64,000 nt of DNA from Kiritimatiellales bacterium (GTDB lineage Bacteria > Verrucomicrobiota > Kiritimatiellia > Kiritimatiellales > Tichowtungiaceae), in NCBI GenBank assembly GCA_041656295.1, contig JBBADV010000006.1, positions 62,001 to 126,000 of the forward strand, given 5' to 3'. Both the position numbers and the translations under genes were made by a program. Within the stretch, counting starts at the first letter, position 1. Each line of letters opens with the position of its first letter. The notes under the pieces were generated by a model that did no database searches, had not been told where the DNA came from, and saw nothing but the letters and a program-made list of their open reading frames with translations. Shown piece by piece: positions 40,911-50,686 of this stretch.

Positions 40911-43081
40911 AAAAAACAGTTTTTACCGCAGTATTAATCTGCGCCGGAATTGCCGGCGCCAAAGGAACGGTCGATACAAACCTGACCTCGTTTTCCTTCT
41001 CTGCACAGCCGGCGGTGTCCCGCTGGTACAACGATTATCTGTCCAGATTTTTCACCGGGCGCGTGACGGAAAATGCAACATATTCGATGGAATATAAAGC
41101 CATTGCGGATGTATGGCTGAGCGGTGCTTTCTGGGACCGGCAACCGGTTCAGCTTTCCACCCGAAACCGTCTGCTGAACACGCCGATAAACAGCGAAGGG
41201 TTTATCTCTGCGCAGCAGCATCCGGCCAATTCACTGGACATCGGCTGGCCTTTTCCTGTCTGGCCGCAGGTGCCGGGCGGGCACAAAGGAATTTCTGCCG
41301 GCTGGCATTTTTATGATGAGCCGTGGCCGTGGGAACTGGTTATCAAAAATGTCCGCAATCATCCGAAGATGTATCCGGATGTTATGGGCGCTGCTGCCGC
41401 AAAGGCGTGGACGCTGGATCAGATGACCGATGGCGGGCTGATTCCCGCCCGGCGAGTCTGGAAACTTGACGCTGCCGGGACACATCCATCGCTCACGTCT
41501 CCGGCAGGCACAACGCTGGATGCATATAACTGCCCGTATATTCAAATCCGCTGGAGCAGTTCCGGTGCAATTGATGGCGAATATACGCCGTACATGGAAT
41601 GGCTTGGCGGGGGCGAATCGAACTGGAGCGAAACGCGCCGGATGTATTTCTATCCCGAAAAAACACCGCTCAGCGAATCCACCGGCGGACTGTTCCATTC
41701 CAGTCTGCCGCTTTACCGGCATCCTGAATGGACCGGAAGAATTGAACGTATCCGGTTTACGTTTCCGACGGACGGAACGGCACGAACATTTTTTATTCAT
41801 TCCATTTTTTCGCATTGGGACACCCGTCATCTGGTGAATAATGCCATCTATATTAAAGCGGCGAATGAATATTTCCGCTGGACCGGCGATTACGGTTTTC
41901 TCCGGCAGATCATGCCGCGTCTGCGGACAGCGCTCCGGTATATGATGGATGAGGGACATGCATTGGAATTAGATAACATTCGCTGCACCTGGCCGGGACA
42001 CGACGGACGTCCGGGATATGATGTGGATGCGAACGGTAAAAAGACCTTTCGTATCGGTCACGGCAAAGGCGGAAATTACTGGGATCTTCTGCCGATGGGC
42101 TGGGATGATATGTATACAACGACGCATTATTACGCGTCGCTGCTGGTCATGGCACAGCTTGAAGAACTGGCGGCGGAGAATCCGGGCTGGGATGTGCCGG
42201 CAGGAGTTGCAAAATTTGATCCGGCTTTTCTTCGCGAACATGCAGCAAAAGTAAAAGAAAACACGAATAAAAAATTCTGGAATGATAAAGACAGGCGTTT
42301 CACCGGTTGTATTGATGCCGATGGTGTTGTGCGGGATTATGGTTTTACGTTCGTTAATCTTGAAGCGGTGTATTACGGCATTGCCAGTGGCGGGCATGCA
42401 CGGGAAATTTTCAAATGGATTAACGGCGAACGGATCGTCCGTAACGATACGTCGCGCGGGAAAGATATTTATATCTTCCGGCTTGCGCCGCGTGCGACGA
42501 CAAAACGTAATGTCGGATGGTACGGGCATTCATGGACAGGCCCGGAAACGCTTCCCTTTGGCGGACAGGTGCAGGACGGCGGTGCAGTACTTGGTTTTTC
42601 ATTCTACGATGTGATGAGCCGTATCAAAATTCTTGGTGCGGATAATGCATGGAAACGGCTGATGGAAATTTATAACTGGGACGATGAGGTTCAAAAATAC
42701 GGCGGCTACCGGAAATATTATGGCGATGGTAAAGGCGGGACAACACTTCAGGGCGGCGGCACCGCCGGCGGAATCGGAATTGATTTTGAGTTCACCGAAA
42801 GCAGCATGATTTCTGCCGTTATTCCGTTTGGTTTCATGGGCTTAAATCCGGATGGAAATGTGCTGAACATAATGCCGAACCTGCCGAAAGCCTGTCCGGA
42901 AATGACCGTGCGTAATCTGCGTTATCACGGTACGCCGCTCGATGTTACCGTTTCCGCACAGCGTGCAGAAATCCAGGTGAAATCCGCTCCACCGGCGGAG
43001 TTGAAAATCCGGTTTTCCGGCGGAGAGATTATTACAATCCGTGATGCCGGCAGATATCTGTTCGAAAGGGAGTTGAAGTGA
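40907..43081 (+). CDS. six-hairpin glycosidase-like secreted enzyme
   Basis: 724 residues from the ATG that overlaps the previous stop. A signal peptide is seen (FTAVLICAGIAGAKG). The central and C-terminal region reads as an (alpha/alpha)6 barrel: NNAIYIKAANEYFRWTGDYGFL, MGWDDMYTTTHYYASLLVMAQL, and GPETLPFGGQVQDGG with a Glu pair. A C-terminal beta domain follows (about 640-720). I do not recognise the GH family; it resembles GH78/GH63-type six-hairpin enzymes in layout. Coupled upstream to URO-D and downstream to a sulfatase (GTGA). Confidence 0.65.
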   Translation: MKKTVFTAVLICAGIAGAKGTVDTNLTSFSFSAQPAVSRWYNDYLSRFFTGRVTENATYSMEYKAIADVWLSGAFWDRQPVQLSTRNRLLNTPINSEGFISAQQHPANSLDIGWPFPVWPQVPGGHKGISAGWHFYDEPWPWELVIKNVRNHPKMYPDVMGAAAAKAWTLDQMTDGGLIPARRVWKLDAAGTHPSLTSPAGTTLDAYNCPYIQIRWSSSGAIDGEYTPYMEWLGGGESNWSETRRMYFYPEKTPLSESTGGLFHSSLPLYRHPEWTGRIERIRFTFPTDGTARTFFIHSIFSHWDTRHLVNNAIYIKAANEYFRWTGDYGFLRQIMPRLRTALRYMMDEGHALELDNIRCTWPGHDGRPGYDVDANGKKTFRIGHGKGGNYWDLLPMGWDDMYTTTHYYASLLVMAQLEELAAENPGWDVPAGVAKFDPAFLREHAAKVKENTNKKFWNDKDRRFTGCIDADGVVRDYGFTFVNLEAVYYGIASGGHAREIFKWINGERIVRNDTSRGKDIYIFRLAPRATTKRNVGWYGHSWTGPETLPFGGQVQDGGAVLGFSFYDVMSRIKILGADNAWKRLMEIYNWDDEVQKYGGYRKYYGDGKGGTTLQGGGTAGGIGIDFEFTESSMISAVIPFGFMGLNPDGNVLNIMPNLPKACPEMTVRNLRYHGTPLDVTVSAQRAEIQVKSAPPAELKIRFSGGEIITIRDAGRYLFERELK

Positions 43082-44982
43082 TAAAAACTAAACTGATTAT
43101 GACTCTGAGTGCGGCGGCGCCGGTGTTGCTGGCGTCAGCGGCGCCGGTGCAGCGTCCGAATGTCATCTTTATTCTTTCTGATGATCACCGCGCTGATCTC
43201 ATGGAATTTGCCGGGCATCCGCTGATCAAAACGCCGCATCTGAATTCCATGGCAGCCAAAGGAATTTATTTTCCGAATGCATTTGCAAACTCTCCGCTCT
43301 GCACACCGTCGCGGGCATCGTTCTTTTCCGGTAAATATTGCGAACGCACCGGCGCGCCGCGCATTGTAGAGTGTGCTTCCGGATTTCTGGAGCTGGAAAA
43401 AACGTTTCCGGAATATCTGCATGCCGCCGGTTATAAAACCGGATTCATTGGCAAGTGGCATCTGGGCGAAGGTAAGAAACCGAAGAAGGGATTTGATTAC
43501 TGGGTCAGCTGGAACTGGGTCGGCGGAGATTTTGATTTTACTGTTTTTGCAAACGGCGTGCCGGTGAAAATTAACGGTTTTACCGATGACTGGACGTCAC
43601 GGAAAGCCGCTGATTTTGTGCGGGAAAACGCCGGCAACAATCAGCCCTTTTTCCTTTATCTTGGATTGAAAGCGCCGCATCTGCCCTTTGCTTTTCCGGA
43701 ACGGCTCAGCGGCGCATTTGACGGCATTGAAATTCCAAAGCCGGCAAGCTACGGCGAAGATTATGAGGTTACCGGAAAGCGCGGTCTCATCGGCACAGGA
43801 ATCGGTGTTGAAACATTTGTCGGCGCGATCCCGAAATTTGGCAGCTGGGATAATTATTCAAAAAGTTACTATCGTGCAGCGCTGTCTATTGATGGTTCTG
43901 TCGGCAATGTTCTCGCCGCTGTCCGTGCCGCCGGAATAGAGGAGAATACAATTATTATTTATTCTTCAGATCATGGCTATCACATCGGAGAGCACGCGCT
44001 GACTGAAAAACATTATACATACCGGCATTCACTGCGGATTCCCATGGTGATGCAATATCCGGCGCTGATTCGCGGCGGGATAAAATCAGACGCGCTGGTG
44101 ATGGGAATGGATATTGCACCAACTGTGCTGGAACTGTGCGGAGTTTCCGTTCCTGCGGATATGAATGGAAAAAGCTGGCTGCCGGTAGTGCAGAATAACG
44201 GCGCCGGCGGAGTTCATGAATATATCTACAGTGCACTGAATACGGCCGTAACAGAAGAACTGTTCCGTACAAACCTTTGTGTTGAGAATGATCGATATAA
44301 ACTGATCTGGTTTCCGACACTTGATCATTATGAGCTGTTCGATACAAAAAATGATGTGGACGAAATGAACAATCTTGCGCGGAATGCGGCATACGCCGGC
44401 ATTTTTGCTGAAATGAAACAGGCGCTCGAACAGAAAATTAAAGAAGCCGAGTGGGGACAGTCTGTTTCATCAGCATTGCCTGCCGGTGTTTATGTCCTCG
44501 GTCCGGTGATGACTGCGGATGACGCTTCTGTGCGAAAGAGTATTTTTTCCTCTTCTGCGATTAATTACGATGATCCAATAAATGTTAATGGCCGGACGTA
44601 TAATTGGAAATATATTAACAAATCAAATGTGGTGAATCTCACCGGACATTTTGAAAACAGAAAAGGCGCGCGCGGTTACATCGCATTTCCCGTTGAAAAT
44701 CTCCAGCATTCAACAGGATTTCTGCGTCTTGCAATGAATGATAATAAGATTCCTTCCGCCGGCCTGTGGAACGGACGGGTAATTTATGTAAACAGAATCG
44801 GCGCGCAGCCGTTCAACTATGAACACAGCGGACTGCCGTGGTTTTTTGAATACTCTCCGCCGTTGCGACCGGGGCGGAACGATGTGGTTCTCGGGTTTAT
44901 TGCGCAGGGCGAAGATGTGCCGCTGGTGTTCCCGCTGGCAGCATTGCGATTTGAAGGGAAGCTGGCGTTTCCGGTAAAATAA
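43078..44982 (+). CDS. sulfatase (S1), secreted, Cys-type, with extra C-terminal domain
   Basis: 634 residues from a GTG that overlaps the preceding stop as GTGA. A signal peptide is seen (MTLSAAAPVLLASAAP). The metal site is PNVIFILSDDHRADLMEF, and the motif CTPSR lies at 75-79. The sulfatase domain ends near residue 460, and about 170 residues follow that look like a beta-rich binding domain (INVNGRTYNWKYINKSNVVNL). The pattern resembles iduronate-2-sulfatase-like and choline-sulfatase-like members. Confidence 0.88.
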   Translation: MIKTKLIMTLSAAAPVLLASAAPVQRPNVIFILSDDHRADLMEFAGHPLIKTPHLNSMAAKGIYFPNAFANSPLCTPSRASFFSGKYCERTGAPRIVECASGFLELEKTFPEYLHAAGYKTGFIGKWHLGEGKKPKKGFDYWVSWNWVGGDFDFTVFANGVPVKINGFTDDWTSRKAADFVRENAGNNQPFFLYLGLKAPHLPFAFPERLSGAFDGIEIPKPASYGEDYEVTGKRGLIGTGIGVETFVGAIPKFGSWDNYSKSYYRAALSIDGSVGNVLAAVRAAGIEENTIIIYSSDHGYHIGEHALTEKHYTYRHSLRIPMVMQYPALIRGGIKSDALVMGMDIAPTVLELCGVSVPADMNGKSWLPVVQNNGAGGVHEYIYSALNTAVTEELFRTNLCVENDRYKLIWFPTLDHYELFDTKNDVDEMNNLARNAAYAGIFAEMKQALEQKIKEAEWGQSVSSALPAGVYVLGPVMTADDASVRKSIFSSSAINYDDPINVNGRTYNWKYINKSNVVNLTGHFENRKGARGYIAFPVENLQHSTGFLRLAMNDNKIPSAGLWNGRVIYVNRIGAQPFNYEHSGLPWFFEYSPPLRPGRNDVVLGFIAQGEDVPLVFPLAALRFEGKLAFPVK

Positions 44983-45022
44983 TTTTTTATCGCGAATAAA
45001 CATGAAAACAGGAGGAATAATA

Positions 45023-46582
45023 ATGAAACGAAGAGATTTTATCGGAACTGCCGGCGCGGCAGCAGCACTGCCGATTTTGTCGCGTTCTGCCGGGAGGAAA
45101 GCCGTCCGCCGGCCGAATATTCTGTTTGTTTTTGCCGATCAGCTCCGCTCGATGGAACTCGGGTGTTATGGCGGGAAACAGGTGCGTACACCGAATATCG
45201 ACCGGTTGGCAAAAGAAGGTGTCCGCTTTTCGCACGCGATCAGCACTTATCCGGTCTGTTCGCCGTTTCGCGGAATGCTGATGACCGGAAATTTTCCAAT
45301 GAAAAACGGTATGGTCATGAATGATCATTTTATGAGAAATCCGTCGCCGTATTTCGCCGAAGTGTGCCGGGCGAACGGTTATCAGACCGGTTATATCGGC
45401 AAGTGGCATATCGACGGTCGCGGCCGGCAGGCGCATATTCCGCCGGAACGGCGGCGCGGGTTTGATTTTTGGCGTACGCTGGAATGTACCCATGACTATT
45501 TCAATTCGAACTATTACTTTCAGGATGAGACAACCATGCGGAAATGGGAAGGATATGATGCAGTTTCGCAGACCGATTGCGCCTGCGAATTTATTCAGCA
45601 GAATGCCGGTGCGGATCCGTTCTGCCTGTTTCTTGCGTGGGGGCCGCCGCATGACCCGTATATTGCTCCTCCGGAATATATAAAACGCTTTCCCCGTGAA
45701 CGGATCCAGCTGCGTAAGAATGTGGATGATTTTAATGCTGCTGAAAAAATGTGGAGTGAAAGCGATACATTGCTACCGGAAAGCTATCAGGCAACGCGGA
45801 ACGCATTTATGACAAATCTTCGCGACAAGTCAAACGCAGCGATCAAAACATGGTATCAGGGCTATTATGCGTCGATTGAAGTGCTTGATGATTGTATGGG
45901 ACGTCTGCTGGATACACTGCAGCAGACCGGCCTGCTGGATGATACAATTATTGTGTTCACATCGGACCACGGAGACATCCTCGGTTCGCACCGGCAATAC
46001 GGGAAAACACTGCCGTATGAAGAGTCCATCCGTATTCCGTTTATCGTGCGTTATCCTGAAAAAATAAAACCGGCAACCCGGACGGATGCACTGCTGGCAC
46101 CGGTGGATATGATGCCGACGCTGCTTTCACTGGCCGGACTTGACTGTCCGCCGGTCGATGGAAAAGATATCAGCAGAGCCATGCAGGGACGCGAGGAGGA
46201 GCTGCAGGATGCGGTTCTGATTATGCGAATGGTCTGGTTGAGTACGAACTGGATTACCAACGGCAGCGGCCCGTGGCGCGGTGTTCGCACAAAACAGTAT
46301 ACGTATGCCCGCCGTTCCGATACCGGCGCGCCGTGGATGCTTTTTGATAATGAAAAGGATCCGCAGCAGTTACAAAATCTGATTAATACTCCGGCATACG
46401 CCGGACTGGTAAAACAGCTCGATGCGAAAACGGATGAACTTTTGAAAGCAGCCGGCGACCCGGAAGACCCGGTAAAGATTGCAAACCTGATCTGGCAGGA
46501 GCGTGCTCAAATGAAAATGCCGATCAGCCGCGATGTGCTTTTCCCTGAGAAAATTCCGGCGGGCTCGGGATTCTATTCATAA
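45023..46582 (+). CDS. sulfatase (S1), Tat-exported, Cys-type
   Basis: 519 residues from an ATG with a clear AGGAGG 7 bases upstream (an ATG at 45002 is less likely). The N-terminus MKRRDFIGTAGAAAALPIL is a Tat signal (RRDF), the only one in the set. The metal site is PNILFVFADQLRSMEL, and the motif CSPFR lies at 79-83. Export by Tat suggests it folds, and is perhaps matured, before leaving the cytoplasm. Confidence 0.88.
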   Translation: MKRRDFIGTAGAAAALPILSRSAGRKAVRRPNILFVFADQLRSMELGCYGGKQVRTPNIDRLAKEGVRFSHAISTYPVCSPFRGMLMTGNFPMKNGMVMNDHFMRNPSPYFAEVCRANGYQTGYIGKWHIDGRGRQAHIPPERRRGFDFWRTLECTHDYFNSNYYFQDETTMRKWEGYDAVSQTDCACEFIQQNAGADPFCLFLAWGPPHDPYIAPPEYIKRFPRERIQLRKNVDDFNAAEKMWSESDTLLPESYQATRNAFMTNLRDKSNAAIKTWYQGYYASIEVLDDCMGRLLDTLQQTGLLDDTIIVFTSDHGDILGSHRQYGKTLPYEESIRIPFIVRYPEKIKPATRTDALLAPVDMMPTLLSLAGLDCPPVDGKDISRAMQGREEELQDAVLIMRMVWLSTNWITNGSGPWRGVRTKQYTYARRSDTGAPWMLFDNEKDPQQLQNLINTPAYAGLVKQLDAKTDELLKAAGDPEDPVKIANLIWQERAQMKMPISRDVLFPEKIPAGSGFYS

Positions 46583-46612
46583 GGATAACATTTACAATAA
46601 AGGAAAAAATCG

Positions 46613-48463
46613 ATGTTTGATAAATTATTTATTAGTTTAGCTGGACTTCAGTTTGTTGCAGCGGGAGCGAAAGAACCGGCGGCTTTGCCGAATGTATTAT
46701 TTATTCTGGCTGATGATTTAGGCTGGATGGACACAGCGGTATATGGCAGTACGTTTTATGAAACACCGAACATCAACCGGCTGGCAGAACAGGGAATGCT
46801 GTTTACACAGGCATATACCGCCAGTCCCCTCTGTTCACCGACGCGCGCCAGTATTTTGACTGGTCTTTATCCGGCTCGGCTCGGCTTGACTGCTCCGAAC
46901 TGCCACATCGGCGAGCCTAACTTTATCTGCCATCTGCCGGCACAGGCGCCTGCAAACAGAAAAGTGCTTGTCCCCGTCACGGTGAATCGTCTGCACGAGA
47001 AATATTATACGCTGGCGGAGGCGTTCAGGGATGCCGGTTACCGGACGGCGCATTTCGGCAAGTGGCATTTGGGTGCGGAACCGTATTCGCCGCTGGAGCA
47101 TGGATATGAGGTGGATATCCCGCATTGGCACGGGGCGGGACCGGCGGGCAGTTATATTGCGCCATGGAAATATCCGGGCAAATTAAACTTCACCGGCGCG
47201 CCCGGTGAAAATGTTGAAGACCGCATGGGCAGTGAAGCCGTTCGGTACATTCAACAGCACCGGAACGAACCCTGGTATTTGGCGTACTGGGCATTTTCTG
47301 TTCATTGGCCGATGGGGTCTGATGCCGGTCTGATTATGAAATACGAGGAAAAACTGAAGACGATGCCGGACAGCGCGCAAAACCATCCGGTCATGGGAGC
47401 CATGATTGAGGTGCTGGACCGGAACATCGGGCGGATGCTGGATGTGCTGGATGAAACCGGGCAAACGAAAAATACAATTGTCATTTTTACTTCGGATAAC
47501 GGTGGTGCGCACTTCAGTGATGCCGTCACCCAAAAACCGTCAACGAGTAATGCGCCGTTGCGTGCCGGAAAAGCGACGGTTTATGAAGGCGGAATCCGTG
47601 TTCCGTTAATTATAAAATGGCCGGGACGCATTGATGCCGGAAAACAAAGTCCCGCGCCGGTTTGCAGTGTTGATTTTTATCCGACACTCATGGAACTCAC
47701 CGGCGTTAAACCGGAGGAACCGGTAGTGTTTGACGGAGTCAGTTTTGCTTCCGTTTGTTATGGCGGCGCGCCGGCGGATCGTGAAATTTTCTGTCATTAT
47801 CCGCATGATACGCCGCTCTCCGGCGGGATTCCATCCTCGTCTATCCGGGTTGGAAACTGGAAGCTGATTCGCAATTGTTGCGACAACTCTGATAATACCG
47901 ACCGGTTTGAGCTGTATAATCTCGCCGATGATATCGGTGAACAGCATAATCGGTACGTGCAACATCCGGAAACTGCAGAAATGTTAGAAATTCGTCTTCA
48001 GCAGATTTTGGATGATACCGGTGCGATTATTCCTAAGTTGAATCCGGCATATGTTTCGCCGGGATCAACGAAAACCGCATGGCGGGATTCCCACAGCGTC
48101 TATTTTTATACCGGCCAGGACGGCATTGTTTTTCCGGCAGATGATCCGCGCATTCTTACGGTGGACGTACCGCATCAGCCGGGACCGTTCACCATTACGC
48201 TTCAGCTCCAGTCTGACCAGTCCTTTGCCGGACAGGTTGAACCGGTATGGGATACCGGCAGGCCTGCCAAAACCAGAGAGATTCTGCCGTTCCAATATAC
48301 AACCGCCGGCAGTGTTCAAACACAGTCTGTTATCACTGCCTCCGCCGGTGAACTGTTCAGTTTATGGATTAATTGCGCGAACGCAACCGCGCCAGTCTAT
48401 CTGAAGTCTGTTGTACTTCAATCGGGCGGTGAAGAAATCAGAAAATGGATTTTTACAAATTAA
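46613..48463 (+). CDS. sulfatase (S1), secreted, Cys-type, arylsulfatase A-like
   Basis: 616 residues, AAAGGA before the ATG, hydrophobic N-terminus (LFISLAGLQFVAAGAK). The metal site is PNVLFILADDLGWMD, and the motif CSPTR lies at 74-78, with GLYPARLGLTAP after it. GKWHLGAEPYSPLEHG and FTSDNGGAHF are further blocks. A C-terminal beta domain (about 490-616) follows. TTACAATA at 46592-46599, 14 bases before the ATG, resembles the putative LacI operator. It closes the first operon. Confidence 0.9.
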   Translation: MFDKLFISLAGLQFVAAGAKEPAALPNVLFILADDLGWMDTAVYGSTFYETPNINRLAEQGMLFTQAYTASPLCSPTRASILTGLYPARLGLTAPNCHIGEPNFICHLPAQAPANRKVLVPVTVNRLHEKYYTLAEAFRDAGYRTAHFGKWHLGAEPYSPLEHGYEVDIPHWHGAGPAGSYIAPWKYPGKLNFTGAPGENVEDRMGSEAVRYIQQHRNEPWYLAYWAFSVHWPMGSDAGLIMKYEEKLKTMPDSAQNHPVMGAMIEVLDRNIGRMLDVLDETGQTKNTIVIFTSDNGGAHFSDAVTQKPSTSNAPLRAGKATVYEGGIRVPLIIKWPGRIDAGKQSPAPVCSVDFYPTLMELTGVKPEEPVVFDGVSFASVCYGGAPADREIFCHYPHDTPLSGGIPSSSIRVGNWKLIRNCCDNSDNTDRFELYNLADDIGEQHNRYVQHPETAEMLEIRLQQILDDTGAIIPKLNPAYVSPGSTKTAWRDSHSVYFYTGQDGIVFPADDPRILTVDVPHQPGPFTITLQLQSDQSFAGQVEPVWDTGRPAKTREILPFQYTTAGSVQTQSVITASAGELFSLWINCANATAPVYLKSVVLQSGGEEIRKWIFTN

Positions 48464-48538
48464 ATAATAGAGCATTTTCCGTTTAATTTGCAGCACCGTG
48501 CGGATCAGATACCCTGTCTGCTCATTTCCCATGAAAAA

Positions 48539-48560
48539 GGCAGACAAGAGTGTCTGCCTC
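48539..48560. repeat. GGCAGACA palindrome between convergent sulfatase genes
   Basis: GGCAGAC-AAGAGT-GTCTGCC with two more bases, in the 120-base gap between two stops. It belongs to the family seen in hrpB, and with its AT-rich surroundings may act as a terminator. Confidence 0.8.
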
Positions 48561-48586
48561 ACATCCTATAGATTTAAGTGTTCATG

Positions 48587-50473
48587 TTATTGATCGAACC
48601 GCCATTCATTTACAGTTGTTTTTGCGCCGGTTAACCGGATGGAGTGAATGACGATCTGCTGATCTTTATACGGCATAATAAGCCGGAGGTGGGTAATCTG
48701 ACTTCTCTTTTCCGGTAATGCTACCGTCAGAGTTTGTTTGCCGGGGTTGAATGAAAAATCAGATTTATTCCCCGTGATGAAATCGCGGTCACGTTGCACC
48801 CGCCAACTGACCATTCCTTCACCACCGGCTTCTGCGGTTAACTCAATTTCGATTGCCGCCGGAACCGGAACCGCCAGTTTTTGAGCTGTAATAAACGGCG
48901 GTTTTCCGGATGCGTCTGCAAAAACCCGGATTCCTTCCGGCATTTTTTTTATCAAACCGCTGCGTGCGATCCAGCCGTCGACGGAGTCACCCTGTGTTCC
49001 TGCCGCAGCGGTCGGCGTCGTCGGATCGCCGGATTTTTCTGCGGGTTTTTTCTGTGCCGGGGCCGGGGTTGCACCATAATAGGTGTCTTGAAAGTATTTG
49101 TCTGCTGCTACAAGGGTGTTCGGCAGTCCCGGAGGATTTTGCTGCCCGGCAAATGCCTCCAGTTTTTTCCGCAGCCGGGCCGCGATTTCAGGATGCTGAT
49201 CCAGAACGTTTTCCGTTTCCGGTGCAGTGCCGACATTGTTGAAAAGCATCCATGAGTCCGGTGCGACAAACCACAGTTTCCAGCCATCTTCCAGAATAGC
49301 TGCCTGTGAACGCCAGCGCCAGTAGAGTGTTTCGTGCGGAACGCCGGTGCGTTCACCCGTCAGAAACGGAATCAGATTGACGCCGTCCATTTCTGCGGGA
49401 ACCGGCTGTCCGGAAAGTGCAACGGCTGTTGCGGTTGCATCCATTGCGATCACCGGATTTGTGTATACAGTTCCAGCCGGAACGGTTCCCGGCCACGCCA
49501 TGATGAACGGGGTGCGAATGCCGCCATCGGTAAGCATGCCTTTTTCACCAACATTCGGTGTGTTGATTGATCCGTTCCATGCGCCGGGACGCATTGGCGC
49601 GCCGTTATCTCCGATATAGAAAATAACCGTTTTTTCGGTCAGTCTTTTTTCTGCCAGAAACTGCCGGATGCGCCCAAGACCGTCGTCCACTGCGGCAATG
49701 GAGGCAAGTCCCATTCGGCGGGTTTCATCCGGAACATCCTGGAACCGGGCCATATATTTTTCAGGACGTTCGAGCGGAACGTGCGGCGCGAAATAGGCGA
49801 GGTAGAGAAAGAACGGTTTTTTATCGGAAACCCGGCGGGACATAAAAGAGATGGCGGCATCCGTTTGCACATCAATCCGGTAGCGGGGATCTTCGATTTT
49901 TTTCGGCGCATCGGACAGAAGTTTTCCGGCGAGATCGATGTTGGCCTCATAACTACGCATCGCGCCGTACCAGTATTCATCAAAACCGCGATTGCGTGGA
50001 TTATATGCGCCGGCGGGCTGGACACCATCGCGATCTTTTCTGCTTTCGCGGGTCGGTTCCAAATGCCATTTGCCGACCATACCGGTGACGTAACCGGCGG
50101 CTTTCATCCGGTCAGCCACAGTTTTTTCGGAGAGCGGCAGCGGGCCGTCGTGGTTGGTTTCCATATCGAACCGTGTTTGATAACGTCCGGTGATGATTCC
50201 GGCGCGCGACGGAACGCATTGCGGAGCAGTGGTATATCCTTGTTGAAAGAGAACCCCGTCCTTCGCCAGTTGGTCAGCGAACGGCGTTTTTACATCGGTT
50301 TGACTGGATTGAATGCCGATATCCGCCCAGCCGTGGTCATCGGTATAAATAATGATGACATTCGGTTTTTCCAGCACTGCCGCCGCACCGGAAATTCCGC
50401 TGCTTAAAAACAGCGCGCCGGATATACTCTTAACGGTTTTTGTAATCTGTTGATTATAAAACATATTCTTCAT
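48587..50473 (-). CDS. sulfatase (S1), secreted, Cys-type
   Basis: 628 residues with AAAGAGAAG before the ATG. A signal region runs to SSGISGAAA. The metal site is PNVIIIYTDDHGWADIG, and the motif CVPSR lies at 86-90, with GRYQTRFG after it. The sulfatase domain ends near residue 470; a Pro/Ala/Thr-rich linker (PAPAQKKPAEKSGDPTTPT) leads to a C-terminal beta domain. It is the only minus-strand sulfatase and is divergent from the PEP-CTERM gene across 213 bases. Confidence 0.9.
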   Translation of the reverse strand: MKNMFYNQQITKTVKSISGALFLSSGISGAAAVLEKPNVIIIYTDDHGWADIGIQSSQTDVKTPFADQLAKDGVLFQQGYTTAPQCVPSRAGIITGRYQTRFDMETNHDGPLPLSEKTVADRMKAAGYVTGMVGKWHLEPTRESRKDRDGVQPAGAYNPRNRGFDEYWYGAMRSYEANIDLAGKLLSDAPKKIEDPRYRIDVQTDAAISFMSRRVSDKKPFFLYLAYFAPHVPLERPEKYMARFQDVPDETRRMGLASIAAVDDGLGRIRQFLAEKRLTEKTVIFYIGDNGAPMRPGAWNGSINTPNVGEKGMLTDGGIRTPFIMAWPGTVPAGTVYTNPVIAMDATATAVALSGQPVPAEMDGVNLIPFLTGERTGVPHETLYWRWRSQAAILEDGWKLWFVAPDSWMLFNNVGTAPETENVLDQHPEIAARLRKKLEAFAGQQNPPGLPNTLVAADKYFQDTYYGATPAPAQKKPAEKSGDPTTPTAAAGTQGDSVDGWIARSGLIKKMPEGIRVFADASGKPPFITAQKLAVPVPAAIEIELTAEAGGEGMVSWRVQRDRDFITGNKSDFSFNPGKQTLTVALPEKRSQITHLRLIMPYKDQQIVIHSIRLTGAKTTVNEWRFDQ

Positions 50474-50586
50474 ACTTCTCTTTATTGATTATGTTTACTG
50501 TTCGTTAAATATCTATAAAAATAAAATCATTCTGTCTAGCGCACAAATTATGAAAATTAATGAATAAATTTTAATTAAAAAAACAG

Positions 50587-50616
50587 TTGCATAAAAGATA
50601 ACGTTTACAGTATACA
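50587..50616 (+). promoter_or_regulatory. candidate promoter of the PEP-CTERM operon
   Basis: TTGCAT (50587-50592) and TATACA (50611-50616) are 18 bases apart, and TTACAGTA (50605-50612), the putative LacI operator core, lies across the -10 side. Transcription would start near 50623 in the 213-base gap shared with the minus-strand sulfatase. A short GGACGCAC/GTGTGTCC hairpin follows near 50631-50654. Confidence 0.5.
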
Positions 50617-50686
50617 TATATTAAAGAAGGGACGCACGTCAGGAAGTGTGTCCACTGCAGTTCAAAAATACTCAAAAGGAGAAAGC

